From: Mangrovibacterium sp047972415
Lineage (GTDB): Bacteria; Bacteroidota; Bacteroidia; Bacteroidales; Prolixibacteraceae
Assembly: GCA_047972415.1 (NCBI GenBank)
Contig: JBKEAN010000029.1
Span: forward strand, 1-34,669
Length of the DNA: 34,669 nucleotides
Reading direction: 5' to 3'
The notes beneath the pieces were generated by a model. It was not told where the DNA came from and ran no database searches. It saw nothing but the letters and a program-made list of their open reading frames with translations. Of the stretch, positions 13,812-22,655 are shown one piece after another (positions within the stretch are counted from its first letter, which is position 1; the number at the start of each line of letters is the position of its first letter). A program made the position numbers and the translations under genes.

Positions 13812-16800
13812 ATGTATATCATGCTGAAAAAGATCATTAAATTCTTTTTAGAAAATAGGCTGATTACCCTTTTGCTATTTGCCGCATTCATCCTACTGGG
13901 TACAGTCTATGCGCCATTCAACTGGCACACGGGCTTGCTTCCGCACGACCCGGTTTCGGTTGACGCCATTCCCGACCTGGGCGACAATCAGCAAATTGTA
14001 GCCACCGAGTGGATGGGCCGGTCCCCACGCGACATTGAAGACCAAATTACCTATCCACTCAGTTCATCACTTCAGGGTATTTCAGGGGTGAAAACCATCC
14101 GGAGCACTTCGATGTTCGGAATGTCCTTCATCTACATCATTTTCGAGGATGGTGTGGACTTTTACTGGAGCCGTTCACGCATTCTCGAAAAACTAAACTC
14201 GCTACCTGCAGGAACCCTTCCGGTTGGTGTACAACCTGCACTGGGGCCCGATGCCACCGCACTGGGGCAAATCTATTGGTACACTTTGGAAGGCCGCGAT
14301 CCAAAAACCGGCAAACCAACCGGTGGCTGGGATCCGCAGGAACTGCGTACCGTACAGGACTACTATGTGAAGTATGCCCTGTCGTCGGCAAAAGGGGTTT
14401 CAGAAGTGGCTTCTATCGGAGGCTTTGTCAAAGAATATCAGGTTGACATTGACCCGAACGCGATGAAAGCAGCCGGCGTGTCGGTCATGGATATTATGCA
14501 GGCCGTGCAAAAGAGTAATCTCGACATTGGCGCCGAAACCATTGAACTCAATAAAGTTGAATACGTGATTCGCGGTCTGGGCTACATAAAAAATCTCGAC
14601 GACCTCCGCGAAGCGGTTGTTGCCGTACGCAACAATGTGCCCGTACGAATTGGCGATGTAGCCCGGGTAAGCTTTGGTCCTGCAACCCGCCGTGGCGGGC
14701 TCGACAAGGACGGGGTTGAAGCCGTTGGCGCATCGGTGGTCGCCCGTTACGGCTCCAATCCAATGGAGGTGATTAACAATATCAAAGATAAAATTGAAGA
14801 AATAGCACCGGGACTTCCGCAAAAGACACTGGCCGATGGCACTGTATCGAAAGTTACAGTCGTGCCTTTTTACGACCGCACCGGGCTGATCAAAGAAACC
14901 ATTGGTACGCTGGAGCGCGCGCTCTCACACGAGATCCTGATTTCTATTATCGTTATCATTATCCTGGTACTCAACCTGCGAGCTTCCATCCTCATCTCGT
15001 CGCTGCTGCCTGTGGCTGTGCTGATGACCTTTATCGTGATGAAATATGCCGGGGTTGATGCCAACATCGTAGCGCTATCGGGTATTGCCATTGCCATCGG
15101 GGTGATGGTCGATGTCGGGATTGTGTTTGTCGAAAACATCATCCGGCACCTGGAACTGCCGGAAAACCGCGATGCCAAAGGCAAACACCTCACCCGGATC
15201 ATTTACGAATCGACGGTTGAAGTATCCGGTGCCATAACCACTGCCCTGGCAACAACCGTGGTTAGCTTTTTGCCGGTGTTTGCCATGGAGGCTTCCGAAG
15301 GGAAGCTGTTCCGCCCGCTGGCCTTCACTAAAACATTTGCCCTGCTGGCTTCGTTCCTGCTTGGTATTGTGGTGTTGCCCACACTGGCCAATATCTTTTT
15401 TTCTATCCGGTTTGAGCGTAAACGGGTGAGCCGCATTTTCAACAGCATTCTTATTGCTGCCGGTATCCTCTTCGCCATCTACTGGGGGCAGGTACCGGCT
15501 TTAGCGCTGGTGCTCATCGGCCTCAACAACCTGTTCGAGAACCGCTGGCCCGAAGCTAAGCAACGCTATGTGAACTACATCAACGTGGCCATTACCTTGC
15601 TGGTAGCTGCGTGGTACCTTACCGTTGAGTGGCTGCCGCTGGGCGCCAATGTGAGCCACGTTGGTAATTACGTTTTCGTTGGAAGTATGATTGCGTTGGT
15701 GCTGGGCGCACTGCTTTCCGTTGTACACTTTTACGAACCCATTTTGCGTTGGGCTTTGCGCAACAAGTGGACATTTATGAGCCTGCCGCTGGTCACCATC
15801 TTATTCGGGCTTTTGGCTTGGCAAGGTGCAAACCGGTTGTTCAGCTTTCTTCCCGAAAAAGTAAAAGAAACTTCGGGCTGGCAATCCTTCGCAAAAACCT
15901 TCCCCGGAACCGGCAAGGAATTTATGCCTTCGCTTGATGAAGGGTCGTTTCTGCTGATGCCCACCAGTATGCCCCACAGCGGTATTGAAATGAACCGCGA
16001 ATACGTGGCCATGCTCGATAAACGCCTGGCCGGCATTCCCGAAGTAGAACTGTCGGTCGGCAAATGGGGGCGCATCAACTCGGCGCTAGACCCGGCCCCG
16101 GTGCAAATGTTCGAAAATACCATCAACTACGTATCGGAATTTATGCTGAATGAAGACGGCCACCGAATGACTTTTAAGGTTGATGGCGACGATAATTTCG
16201 TTTTAAAAGACGGCAGCACTTACAACGCCGAACGCGATGGCTTCCGGAAAATAAGCGCCGATGAACTGGTTCCCGATAAAAATGGGGATTATTTCAGACA
16301 ATGGCGCCCCGAAATTAAGTCGCCCAGCGATATTTGGGACGAAATCGTGAAAGTGACCGTTCTTCCGGGATTAACCTCAGCTCCCAAGCTTCAGCCCATA
16401 CAGACGCGTCTGATTATGCTTTCGACCGGTATGCGGGCGCCGATGGGACTGAAAGTGTTTGGTCCCGACCTGGACCGGATTGAAGAAGCTGGTGTGCAGC
16501 TGGAAACGGCATTGAAAGAAGTGCCTTCTATTCAGGCTTCTTCGGTATTTTACGACCGGGCAGTAGGTGCTCCGTACCTGGAGATAAAGCTGAACCGCAA
16601 AGCCATTGCTCGCTACGGAATGAGTGTTGAAGAAGTTCAGGACGTGTTACAGGTGGCAGTGGGTGGCATGGCGCTTACCACCACGGTCGAAGGCCGCGAA
16701 CGCTTCCCCGTGCGGGTACGATATGCCCGCGAGCTACGCAGCACCCCCGAAGAAATTAAGGCTATCCTTATCCCATCTATGAGCGGAGTGCAGGTACCAC

Positions 16801-17657
16801 TTGGCGAGCTGGCCGACATTGGCTATACTCGTGGGCCGCAAATGATCCGCAGCGAGGATACCTTTCTGAACGGTTATGTGATATTTGATAAAGTTGCAGC
16901 TATGGCCGAAGTTGATGTGGTAAACGAGGCCAGCACCTTCCTGAAACAACAAATTGATTCGGGCGAATTGAAACTGCCCCCGGGCGTGAGCTATACTTTT
17001 GCCGGAAACTACGAGCAGGAAATCCGGGCGACCAAACGCCTAGCTATTGTGATACCCATTAGCCTGGCACTGGTGTTCCTGTTGCTGTATTTTCAGTTTA
17101 AAACCTTCACCGCTTCGTCCATTCACTTTTCGGGTGTTATAGTGGCCTTTGCCGGAGGTTTCATCATGTTGTGGCTCTACAGCCAGCCTTGGTTTCTTAA
17201 CTTTTCCATTGCAGGGATGGACATGCGCCACCTGTTCCAGATACACACCATCAACCTGAGTGTGGCGGTTTGGGTTGGTTTTATTGCCCTGTTCGGCATT
17301 GCTACCGACGATGGCGTGATTATGGGAACCTACATTCACCAGGTTTTTGAAGAACAAAACCCAAAAACGGTTGCTGCCGTGCGCGAAGCCGTTGTTACTG
17401 CCGGCAAAATGCGTGTGCGTCCGGCCATGATGACCGCTGCAACAGCGATTATTGCTTTGCTTCCGGTTTTATCGTCCACCGGAAAAGGCTCTGACATTAT
17501 GGTGCCTATGGCGATACCCACCTTTGGTGGCATGATCATTCAAATTATGACCATGTTTGTTGTGCCCATTCTGCAGTGCTTCTGGCGCGAAGGCGAAGTC
17601 CGCAAACTGGAAAAAGGTGTTCAACCCGTAATAGCTCAGAACGATGACAAACTTTAA
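13812..17657 (+). CDS. cusA: CusA/CzcA-type heavy-metal efflux RND pump
   Basis: Inner-membrane proton-driven pump of a tripartite complex that expels Cu(I)/Ag(I)-type ions. The 1281-residue product shows the HME-RND pattern: N-terminal membrane helix, a VDAIPDLGDNQQIV porter start, TM4 with the proton-relay Asp434 in AIGVMVDVGIVFVEN, then DEGSFLLMPTSMPHSG and IMLSTGMRAPMGLKVFG. Methionines in VQMFENT and IMLSTG appear to correspond to Met residues of the E. coli CusA metal site, from memory. It is over 200 residues longer than E. coli CusA, mainly through extra hydrophobic segments at about 540-645 and a loop at about 770-840. ATG 13821 is an alternative start. The 3' end overlaps the outer-membrane gene by 14 bp. 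Copper/silver specificity is inferred from the neighbours. Confidence 0.92.
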   Translation: MYIMLKKIIKFFLENRLITLLLFAAFILLGTVYAPFNWHTGLLPHDPVSVDAIPDLGDNQQIVATEWMGRSPRDIEDQITYPLSSSLQGISGVKTIRSTSMFGMSFIYIIFEDGVDFYWSRSRILEKLNSLPAGTLPVGVQPALGPDATALGQIYWYTLEGRDPKTGKPTGGWDPQELRTVQDYYVKYALSSAKGVSEVASIGGFVKEYQVDIDPNAMKAAGVSVMDIMQAVQKSNLDIGAETIELNKVEYVIRGLGYIKNLDDLREAVVAVRNNVPVRIGDVARVSFGPATRRGGLDKDGVEAVGASVVARYGSNPMEVINNIKDKIEEIAPGLPQKTLADGTVSKVTVVPFYDRTGLIKETIGTLERALSHEILISIIVIIILVLNLRASILISSLLPVAVLMTFIVMKYAGVDANIVALSGIAIAIGVMVDVGIVFVENIIRHLELPENRDAKGKHLTRIIYESTVEVSGAITTALATTVVSFLPVFAMEASEGKLFRPLAFTKTFALLASFLLGIVVLPTLANIFFSIRFERKRVSRIFNSILIAAGILFAIYWGQVPALALVLIGLNNLFENRWPEAKQRYVNYINVAITLLVAAWYLTVEWLPLGANVSHVGNYVFVGSMIALVLGALLSVVHFYEPILRWALRNKWTFMSLPLVTILFGLLAWQGANRLFSFLPEKVKETSGWQSFAKTFPGTGKEFMPSLDEGSFLLMPTSMPHSGIEMNREYVAMLDKRLAGIPEVELSVGKWGRINSALDPAPVQMFENTINYVSEFMLNEDGHRMTFKVDGDDNFVLKDGSTYNAERDGFRKISADELVPDKNGDYFRQWRPEIKSPSDIWDEIVKVTVLPGLTSAPKLQPIQTRLIMLSTGMRAPMGLKVFGPDLDRIEEAGVQLETALKEVPSIQASSVFYDRAVGAPYLEIKLNRKAIARYGMSVEEVQDVLQVAVGGMALTTTVEGRERFPVRVRYARELRSTPEEIKAILIPSMSGVQVPLGELADIGYTRGPQMIRSEDTFLNGYVIFDKVAAMAEVDVVNEASTFLKQQIDSGELKLPPGVSYTFAGNYEQEIRATKRLAIVIPISLALVFLLLYFQFKTFTASSIHFSGVIVAFAGGFIMLWLYSQPWFLNFSIAGMDMRHLFQIHTINLSVAVWVGFIALFGIATDDGVIMGTYIHQVFEEQNPKTVAAVREAVVTAGKMRVRPAMMTAATAIIALLPVLSSTGKGSDIMVPMAIPTFGGMIIQIMTMFVVPILQCFWREGEVRKLEKGVQPVIAQNDDKL

Positions 17658-19113
17658 GATAATCCTATTGATACTCCTGTTTGCCGCAACCAGACAGCCT
17701 GTTGCGGCACAAGAAGCCCTTCCGTTGGATAGCCTGCTGTCCGAAGCAGCACGCAATAACCCGGATATTAAAGCCAGCTGGCTCCAGTACGAAGCCTCGC
17801 TGCAAAAAGTACCACAAGTTGGCGGCCTGCCCGACCCCCAAGCCTCCTTTGGTTTCTATACCAAGCCGATGGCTATTTTGGGTGGCGAGCAGGTGGCCCA
17901 ATTAAGCCTGATGCAAATGTTTCCCTGGTTTGGCACACTAAAGGCCGGTAAAGATGAAGCGTCGGCAATGGCCTTGGCCAAGTTTGAAGCCTTTAATGCC
18001 GTAAAAGCCGACTTGTTTTATCAGGTGCAAACCAGCTGGTACCAATTGGTTCAACTAAAAACGGAAATCAATCTGGTTCAGAGAAATATTGAACTGCTGG
18101 AGTCGCTCGAAGAGCTCGCGATGGTGAAGTTCCAGTCGCCCCCGGCAGAGGGAGGCAGTTCAGCACCCATGCCGCCTGCGCCAGCGGCCAATATGAATTC
18201 TTCAATCCAAAACTCGGGAATGAGTGGTGGGGGAATGGGCACTATGGGCGGACAAAGCACCAGGCCGGCAGCCAATCAAAGCATGGGTGGCTCGGGCATG
18301 GGCACCAGCATGGCCAAAAGCTCGCCGGGATTACAGGATGTTTTACGGGTAAAAATGGAAATACTGGAACAGCGTGACCGTGTAGCCTTGCTAAACGACC
18401 AGTTGGAGACAGCCAAAGTTGCCTTTAATGCCCTGCTGAACCGCGATCTGGATACCCCGCTGGTTTTACCCGACAGCATGGAACAAATCAGGCTTCGGGC
18501 TGAAGAACTGGCTTTGGCCGACAATATTTTGCAGCGAAACCCCATGCTGGCCATGCTGAACAGGGAAAAGAGCAGTTACGAGGCTATGGAAACCAAGGCT
18601 AAAAAAATGGCCTTGCCCATGTTTGGCGTTGGTGTAAACTACATGCTGAACCAAGAACGCGAGGGAGCCGACCCGATGATGAATGGCATGGACATGGTCA
18701 TGCCAATGCTCTCTGTCAGTATTCCCATTTATGGCAAAAAGAACAGGGCCATGGGCGAAGAAGCTCAACTGATGAAGCAAGCCAATGTGCAACAAAATCA
18801 AAGCTTGCAAAACCAACTGCGGGTACAGAGCCAGTCGCTTCTAAAAGAGTTGGCCGATGCCAGCCGCCGAATGGTTCTTTATAAGGAACAGCAAGAACTT
18901 GCGCAAGCCAGCACCCAACTTTTGCTTGCCGCTTTTTCGGGTACCGGTGCCGACTTTGAGGAAGTCCTGCGTATGCAAAGCAAACAGCTCGACTACGGTT
19001 TTAAAAGGGTTCAGGCTTTAACCGATTACAACAACACGGTTGCCCTTGCAGAAAAACTGATGAATACAACCAGTTCTAAATTTAAAACAGAATACCATGA
19101 ATACAACAAATAA
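17644..19113 (+). CDS. TolC/CusC-family outer membrane efflux protein, Met-rich insert
   Basis: Outer-membrane channel of the efflux complex. The 489-residue product has a signal peptide (to about residue 22, AAQ) and the two-repeat OEP architecture. Residues about 165-230 form a Gly/Ser/Pro/Met-rich insert with methionines at 176, 184, 193, 198, 201, 214, 219 and 223. The insert lies between EELAMVKFQ and LQDVLRVKMEI, where TolC proteins have the short turn at the tip of the first helical hairpin. A second Met cluster (334-355, MMNGMDMVMPM) is in the second half. No lipobox Cys was seen, unlike E. coli CusC. The gene overlaps the pump by 14 bp and the adaptor by 17 bp. Copper-type substrate is inferred from the Met clusters and neighbours. 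Confidence 0.88.
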   Translation: MTNFKIILLILLFAATRQPVAAQEALPLDSLLSEAARNNPDIKASWLQYEASLQKVPQVGGLPDPQASFGFYTKPMAILGGEQVAQLSLMQMFPWFGTLKAGKDEASAMALAKFEAFNAVKADLFYQVQTSWYQLVQLKTEINLVQRNIELLESLEELAMVKFQSPPAEGGSSAPMPPAPAANMNSSIQNSGMSGGGMGTMGGQSTRPAANQSMGGSGMGTSMAKSSPGLQDVLRVKMEILEQRDRVALLNDQLETAKVAFNALLNRDLDTPLVLPDSMEQIRLRAEELALADNILQRNPMLAMLNREKSSYEAMETKAKKMALPMFGVGVNYMLNQEREGADPMMNGMDMVMPMLSVSIPIYGKKNRAMGEEAQLMKQANVQQNQSLQNQLRVQSQSLLKELADASRRMVLYKEQQELAQASTQLLLAAFSGTGADFEEVLRMQSKQLDYGFKRVQALTDYNNTVALAEKLMNTTSSKFKTEYHEYNK

Positions 19114-20731
19114 TACCACCAACGACAATGATGGCAAAGGGATGATTAAGCATGTCCTTCAAAATAAATACCTGAAAGGAAGCCTTTTGCTGACTGCCGG
19201 GCTGCTGCTGGGCTGGCTGCTGTTCCATCAGCCGGCAGGGAAACAAGGCGTACAGCTGCAAGAAGCGCATGACGAGCACGAGCATACCACTTGGACCTGC
19301 TCCATGCACCCACAAATCCGCATGGATGAACCGGGCCTTTGCCCCATTTGCGGAATGGATTTGATACCATTGCAAAATGACGGAAACGTAACAGACGACA
19401 GTGCGATTGCCATGAGCGAGTCGGCCATGAAGCTGGCCGAAGTACAAACAACCCTCGTGACCAAAGGAGGCTTGTCAAAAGAGTTGCAACTCTATGGGAA
19501 AGTTGTCCCGAACGAACGCTTGTTGCAGTCGCAAACGGCTCACGTTCCGGGGCGCATTGACGAACTGTATATCAACACCATCGGTGAGCAAATCAGCAAG
19601 GGGCAGCTATTGGCCAAAATTTACTCTCCCGAATTGATTACTGCTCAAAAAGAACTGCTGGAAGCTACAGCCTTAAAAGACAAATACCCGACGTTGGTTG
19701 AAGCAGCACGCGAAAAACTGCGCAACTGGAAATTAAACGATCAGCAGATTAGCCAGTTGGAAAAATCGGGACAAGCGCAAAGCGAGTTCCCGATTTACGC
19801 CAACACTTCGGGTATTGTTATTGCATTAAATGTAGCTGTTGGTGACTATGTTTCGCGCGGGGCAACGCTGTTTGGGGTAGCCGGTTTAAGTTCAGTTTGG
19901 GTTGAATTTGATGCGTACGAAAGCGATCTTCCGTGGGTTTCGAAAAACCAACTGGTCAGCTTTACCACACAAGCCCTACCGGACGAGAACTTCAGCGGAA
20001 AGGTTTCGTTTATTGACCCGGTAGTCAATGCAACAACGCGTGTGGCCCGTGTTCGGGTTGAAGTACCAAACCCTGCATTGAAACTGAAACCAGAGCTGTT
20101 TGTGAACGGTATTATTCAGGCGTCAACACAAAACCCAGGCAACGAGCTGATCATTCCGCAGTCGGCTGTTTTGTGGACAGGCGTTCGCTCGGTGGTTTAT
20201 GTGAAAACGCTCGGAACCGACCAACCAAGTTTCAAGATGCGTGATGTGGAGCTTGGCTCTGCTATGAATAATGCCTGGGTGGTGAAAGATGGCTTACAGG
20301 AAGGCGAAGAGATTGTGACCAACGGTACCTTTGCAGTGGATGCGGCCGCCCAACTGGCAGGTAAACCCAGTATGATGAACCAACCGGCTAAAAACAGCCA
20401 TGCCAATATGGACATGGGAACAAGCAACAGCACCAAACCGGTCGCGGAAACTCCGGGTAAAACCGCTACCGCAGACCATACCATGTTTAAGGTGGCAGGT
20501 AATTGCGAGATGTGCAAGGACAGGATTGAAACTGCCGCAAAAGGCGTTAATAGTGTTCTGTCGGCCAGCTGGGATGCTGATAAACAAATGGTGCACCTGC
20601 AACTGGACACCAAGAAAACATCGGCCGATGCGGTGCAAAAAGCCATTGCTGCTGCCGGTCACGACACCGAAAAATACAAAGCACCAGACGCTGTTTACAA
20701 CGAATTGCCCGGGTGCTGCCAATACAGATAA
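19097..20731 (+). CDS. cusB: CusB-like adaptor with N-terminal metal-binding and C-terminal HMA domains
   Basis: Periplasmic membrane-fusion protein linking pump and outer-membrane channel. The 544-residue product has a membrane anchor (about 26-44), a His/Glu-rich stretch (EAHDEHEHTTW), and a heavy-metal-binding domain with CSMHP (68-72) and CPICGMDL (82-89). The CusB-type barrel/lipoyl/hairpin core follows (GRIDELYINTIGEQISKGQL, PIYANTSGIVIALNVAVGDY, then QSAVLWTG). A Met/His linker (about 430-450) leads to a fused HMA domain (about 458-544) with GNCEMC (Cys470, Cys473) and a tail LPGCCQYR (Cys540, Cys541). The HMA fusion is unlike E. coli CusB, where the separate chaperone CusF delivers Cu(I). 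Here the domain may play that part. The gene overlaps the upstream gene by 17 bp. Confidence 0.9.
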   Translation: MNTTNNTTNDNDGKGMIKHVLQNKYLKGSLLLTAGLLLGWLLFHQPAGKQGVQLQEAHDEHEHTTWTCSMHPQIRMDEPGLCPICGMDLIPLQNDGNVTDDSAIAMSESAMKLAEVQTTLVTKGGLSKELQLYGKVVPNERLLQSQTAHVPGRIDELYINTIGEQISKGQLLAKIYSPELITAQKELLEATALKDKYPTLVEAAREKLRNWKLNDQQISQLEKSGQAQSEFPIYANTSGIVIALNVAVGDYVSRGATLFGVAGLSSVWVEFDAYESDLPWVSKNQLVSFTTQALPDENFSGKVSFIDPVVNATTRVARVRVEVPNPALKLKPELFVNGIIQASTQNPGNELIIPQSAVLWTGVRSVVYVKTLGTDQPSFKMRDVELGSAMNNAWVVKDGLQEGEEIVTNGTFAVDAAAQLAGKPSMMNQPAKNSHANMDMGTSNSTKPVAETPGKTATADHTMFKVAGNCEMCKDRIETAAKGVNSVLSASWDADKQMVHLQLDTKKTSADAVQKAIAAAGHDTEKYKAPDAVYNELPGCCQYR

Positions 20732-20816
20732 GGCAAAGCGTATGAATCATGGGGCGTTGAGCTAAGACAATCCTTCTACCCCTTAACTTTGCAAACAAAT
20801 TTTAAAACAATACAAA

Positions 20817-21170
20817 ATGAAAACAAAAGTAATCACATTCGTTATCCTGTTCCTGATTGGAACAACCAGTGTTTTTGCAGCCAGCAAAACCGAAAAATTT
20901 AAAGTATATGGCAATTGCGGCATGTGCGAAAAAACCATCGAAAAAGCTGCGAAAACAGTTTCGGGGGTGAGTGCAGCCGATTGGAACAAAGAAACCAAGC
21001 AAATAGCTGTCACCTTTGACGATGCAAAAGCCAATATACACCAAGTGCACATGGCCATAGCCAAAGCCGGCTATGATACCGACATGCACCGAGCCGACGA
21101 CAAAACCTATGATGCGTTACCCGGCTGCTGCCAGTACGAGCGTGTACCGAAGAAAGCCGAAATGAAGTAA
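20817..21170 (+). CDS. secreted HMA-domain metal chaperone
   Basis: 117 residues: signal peptide (MKTKVITFVILFLIGTTSVF, then AAS), then one HMA ferredoxin-like domain with GNCGMC (Cys34, Cys37), ending LPGCCQYERV with Cys104 and Cys105. It closely resembles the HMA domain fused to the adaptor encoded 85 bp upstream, including the unusual Cys-Cys tail, so one likely arose from the other by duplication. It probably binds Cu(I)/Ag(I) in the periplasm and either hands it to the efflux complex or buffers it. It is probably the last gene of the locus, since a strong hairpin follows. Confidence 0.88.
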   Translation: MKTKVITFVILFLIGTTSVFAASKTEKFKVYGNCGMCEKTIEKAAKTVSGVSAADWNKETKQIAVTFDDAKANIHQVHMAIAKAGYDTDMHRADDKTYDALPGCCQYERVPKKAEMK

Positions 21171-21197
21171 ACGTTCTGAACGCTTATTACCCGTAAC

Positions 21198-21241
21198 CAA
21201 AAAATCACCCGGCCGGAATAAAACCTGCCGGGTGATTCTGT
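21198..21241. terminator. bidirectional terminator after the efflux locus
   Basis: An 11-bp perfect stem AATCACCCGGC (21203-21213) and GCCGGGTGATT (21227-21237) is GC-rich. On the minus strand it is followed by TTTTTT, and on the plus strand by CTGTTTT. It lies between convergent genes and can end both transcripts. Confidence 0.88.
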
Positions 21242-21279
21242 TTTAACCGATTTTTGCAGTATCCAAACTCGTTTTCGGA

Positions 21280-22431
21280 TTAATTGTACCGTTGAAAAAA
21301 AGCGTTCATCCGGTCGGTAAGCCGTGCATAAATTGGCCGGGTAAATTCAATAAACATATCCTGCGGCCCCGGAGGCGGGATAGCCGTATTTTTAAGAATC
21401 AGTACTTCTTCTTTGGTCAACACTCGTTCGTCGCCAATGAAAATGCCGTATTGGTTGCGCCACAAAAACTCTCCCGGAACATTTTCATTCAGCAACAATT
21501 TGGCTGCCTGAAAATCGTTAATCTGTACATTCATCAAACCGCCCGAAGCAACTTCGTCGGTAAATATTTTCAGCTTACCGCGAACCGGTACCATTCGTTT
21601 TTCGGTGCGTACCGAGTCGCGCGATACTTTCACCTGAACCAGTTCTTCGAAGTCCCGTTGCAGGTTATTCTCCTGTTCATAATGGCGTGGACGTTCAATA
21701 TAAAAATCCATAAACTCCAGTTTTACCACCATGTCGGGGTATTTCAACCGGGTTTGGGCAGCTTCGTCCGGGGTAAAAAAGTTCACAAAACTTTGTGCGG
21801 GATACAATTCATTCATGCGCTGCATTACTTGTGTGTAAAAGAAATCGGCGGTGAGCGCATAGTTACGCGAGGGGGCCGGGAGCGGCTCTACAATTACGCG
21901 CAGGGTTGCCAGGTTTTTTGCCTCCGCCATCTTTTGCAACACGTCTTTATAACCCGCGACCAGTCGGTCGCACTCGCGAAAGTTAAGAAAAGCTTGTTTG
22001 GCATCGTTACGGTTTTGCCGGCTAAGCAAGGCTGTTCCTGCCAGGTATTGTTCTTCGGCAGCGCGCTCGGTGGCGGTAGCCAGCTCCGAAGTATAAACTT
22101 TGGGATTGGGGATGAGCCGTCGGGCAGCCGGAATGCGGCGAATGGTTTCCGAAATTGTATTCACCTCGTTCATCACGGCTAGCGTTTGGTTCCATTTAAA
22201 GGGGGCGTTCCCCGATAAATTATTATCAATTTCTTCCTGGTAATAGGCCATTGCCATCGGGTAGCCATCGGCAACCACTTGCTGGGCTTTATGATTGTCA
22301 GGGCTCTGACTCAACCGGTTGACAGCTTTTAAAATAGCATCGCGAAAGTTGCCTTGGTCGAGCGCTTTCCGGCCCGATGAACAGGCAGTTAATAGCAGGG
22401 TAAAAATTAGAAGAGGATAAACAGGTTTCAT
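21280..22431 (-). CDS. lipoprotein of unknown function
   Basis: 383 residues with a lipoprotein signal (LIFTLLLTAC, Cys17, followed by SSGRKALDQGNFRDAI). The first 180 residues are helical and TPR-like (GNFRDAILKAVNRLSQSPDN, then NDAKQAFLNFRECDRLV), consistent with a repeat scaffold. The second half is beta-rich (ATLRVIVEPLP, then MVVKLEFMDFYIERPRHYEQ, then VPVRGKLKIFTDE). The family is known to me only as a Bacteroidota hypothetical lipoprotein. A single gene, convergent to the efflux locus, and divergent from the lactonase-like gene 224 bp away. Confidence 0.75.
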   Translation of the reverse strand: MKPVYPLLIFTLLLTACSSGRKALDQGNFRDAILKAVNRLSQSPDNHKAQQVVADGYPMAMAYYQEEIDNNLSGNAPFKWNQTLAVMNEVNTISETIRRIPAARRLIPNPKVYTSELATATERAAEEQYLAGTALLSRQNRNDAKQAFLNFRECDRLVAGYKDVLQKMAEAKNLATLRVIVEPLPAPSRNYALTADFFYTQVMQRMNELYPAQSFVNFFTPDEAAQTRLKYPDMVVKLEFMDFYIERPRHYEQENNLQRDFEELVQVKVSRDSVRTEKRMVPVRGKLKIFTDEVASGGLMNVQINDFQAAKLLLNENVPGEFLWRNQYGIFIGDERVLTKEEVLILKNTAIPPPGPQDMFIEFTRPIYARLTDRMNAFFQRYN

Positions 22432-22655
22432 TACAATTCAATTTATAGGGATTTTTAGTTATTGACAGTACAACTTGAAGGCTATTGCAGGTTCCGTTGG
22501 CCAAAGGGAGGGTTGCCGGCTTTGTTTGTGCAGCAGCGGCGATTTTTCGGTGATTTTTCCTTTTCCCATGACGATTTATTTTTAAGTTTAAAGCAGAATC
22601 AGGCTAACGGGCTGTTTCGGTAAAATAAGTTAGAAATAATCATTGATGAACTGAA

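Noticed and set aside
21292..22182. Plus-strand 296-residue frame
   Set aside because: Antisense to the lipoprotein gene with a clear lipobox; composition is typical of a reverse-strand shadow.
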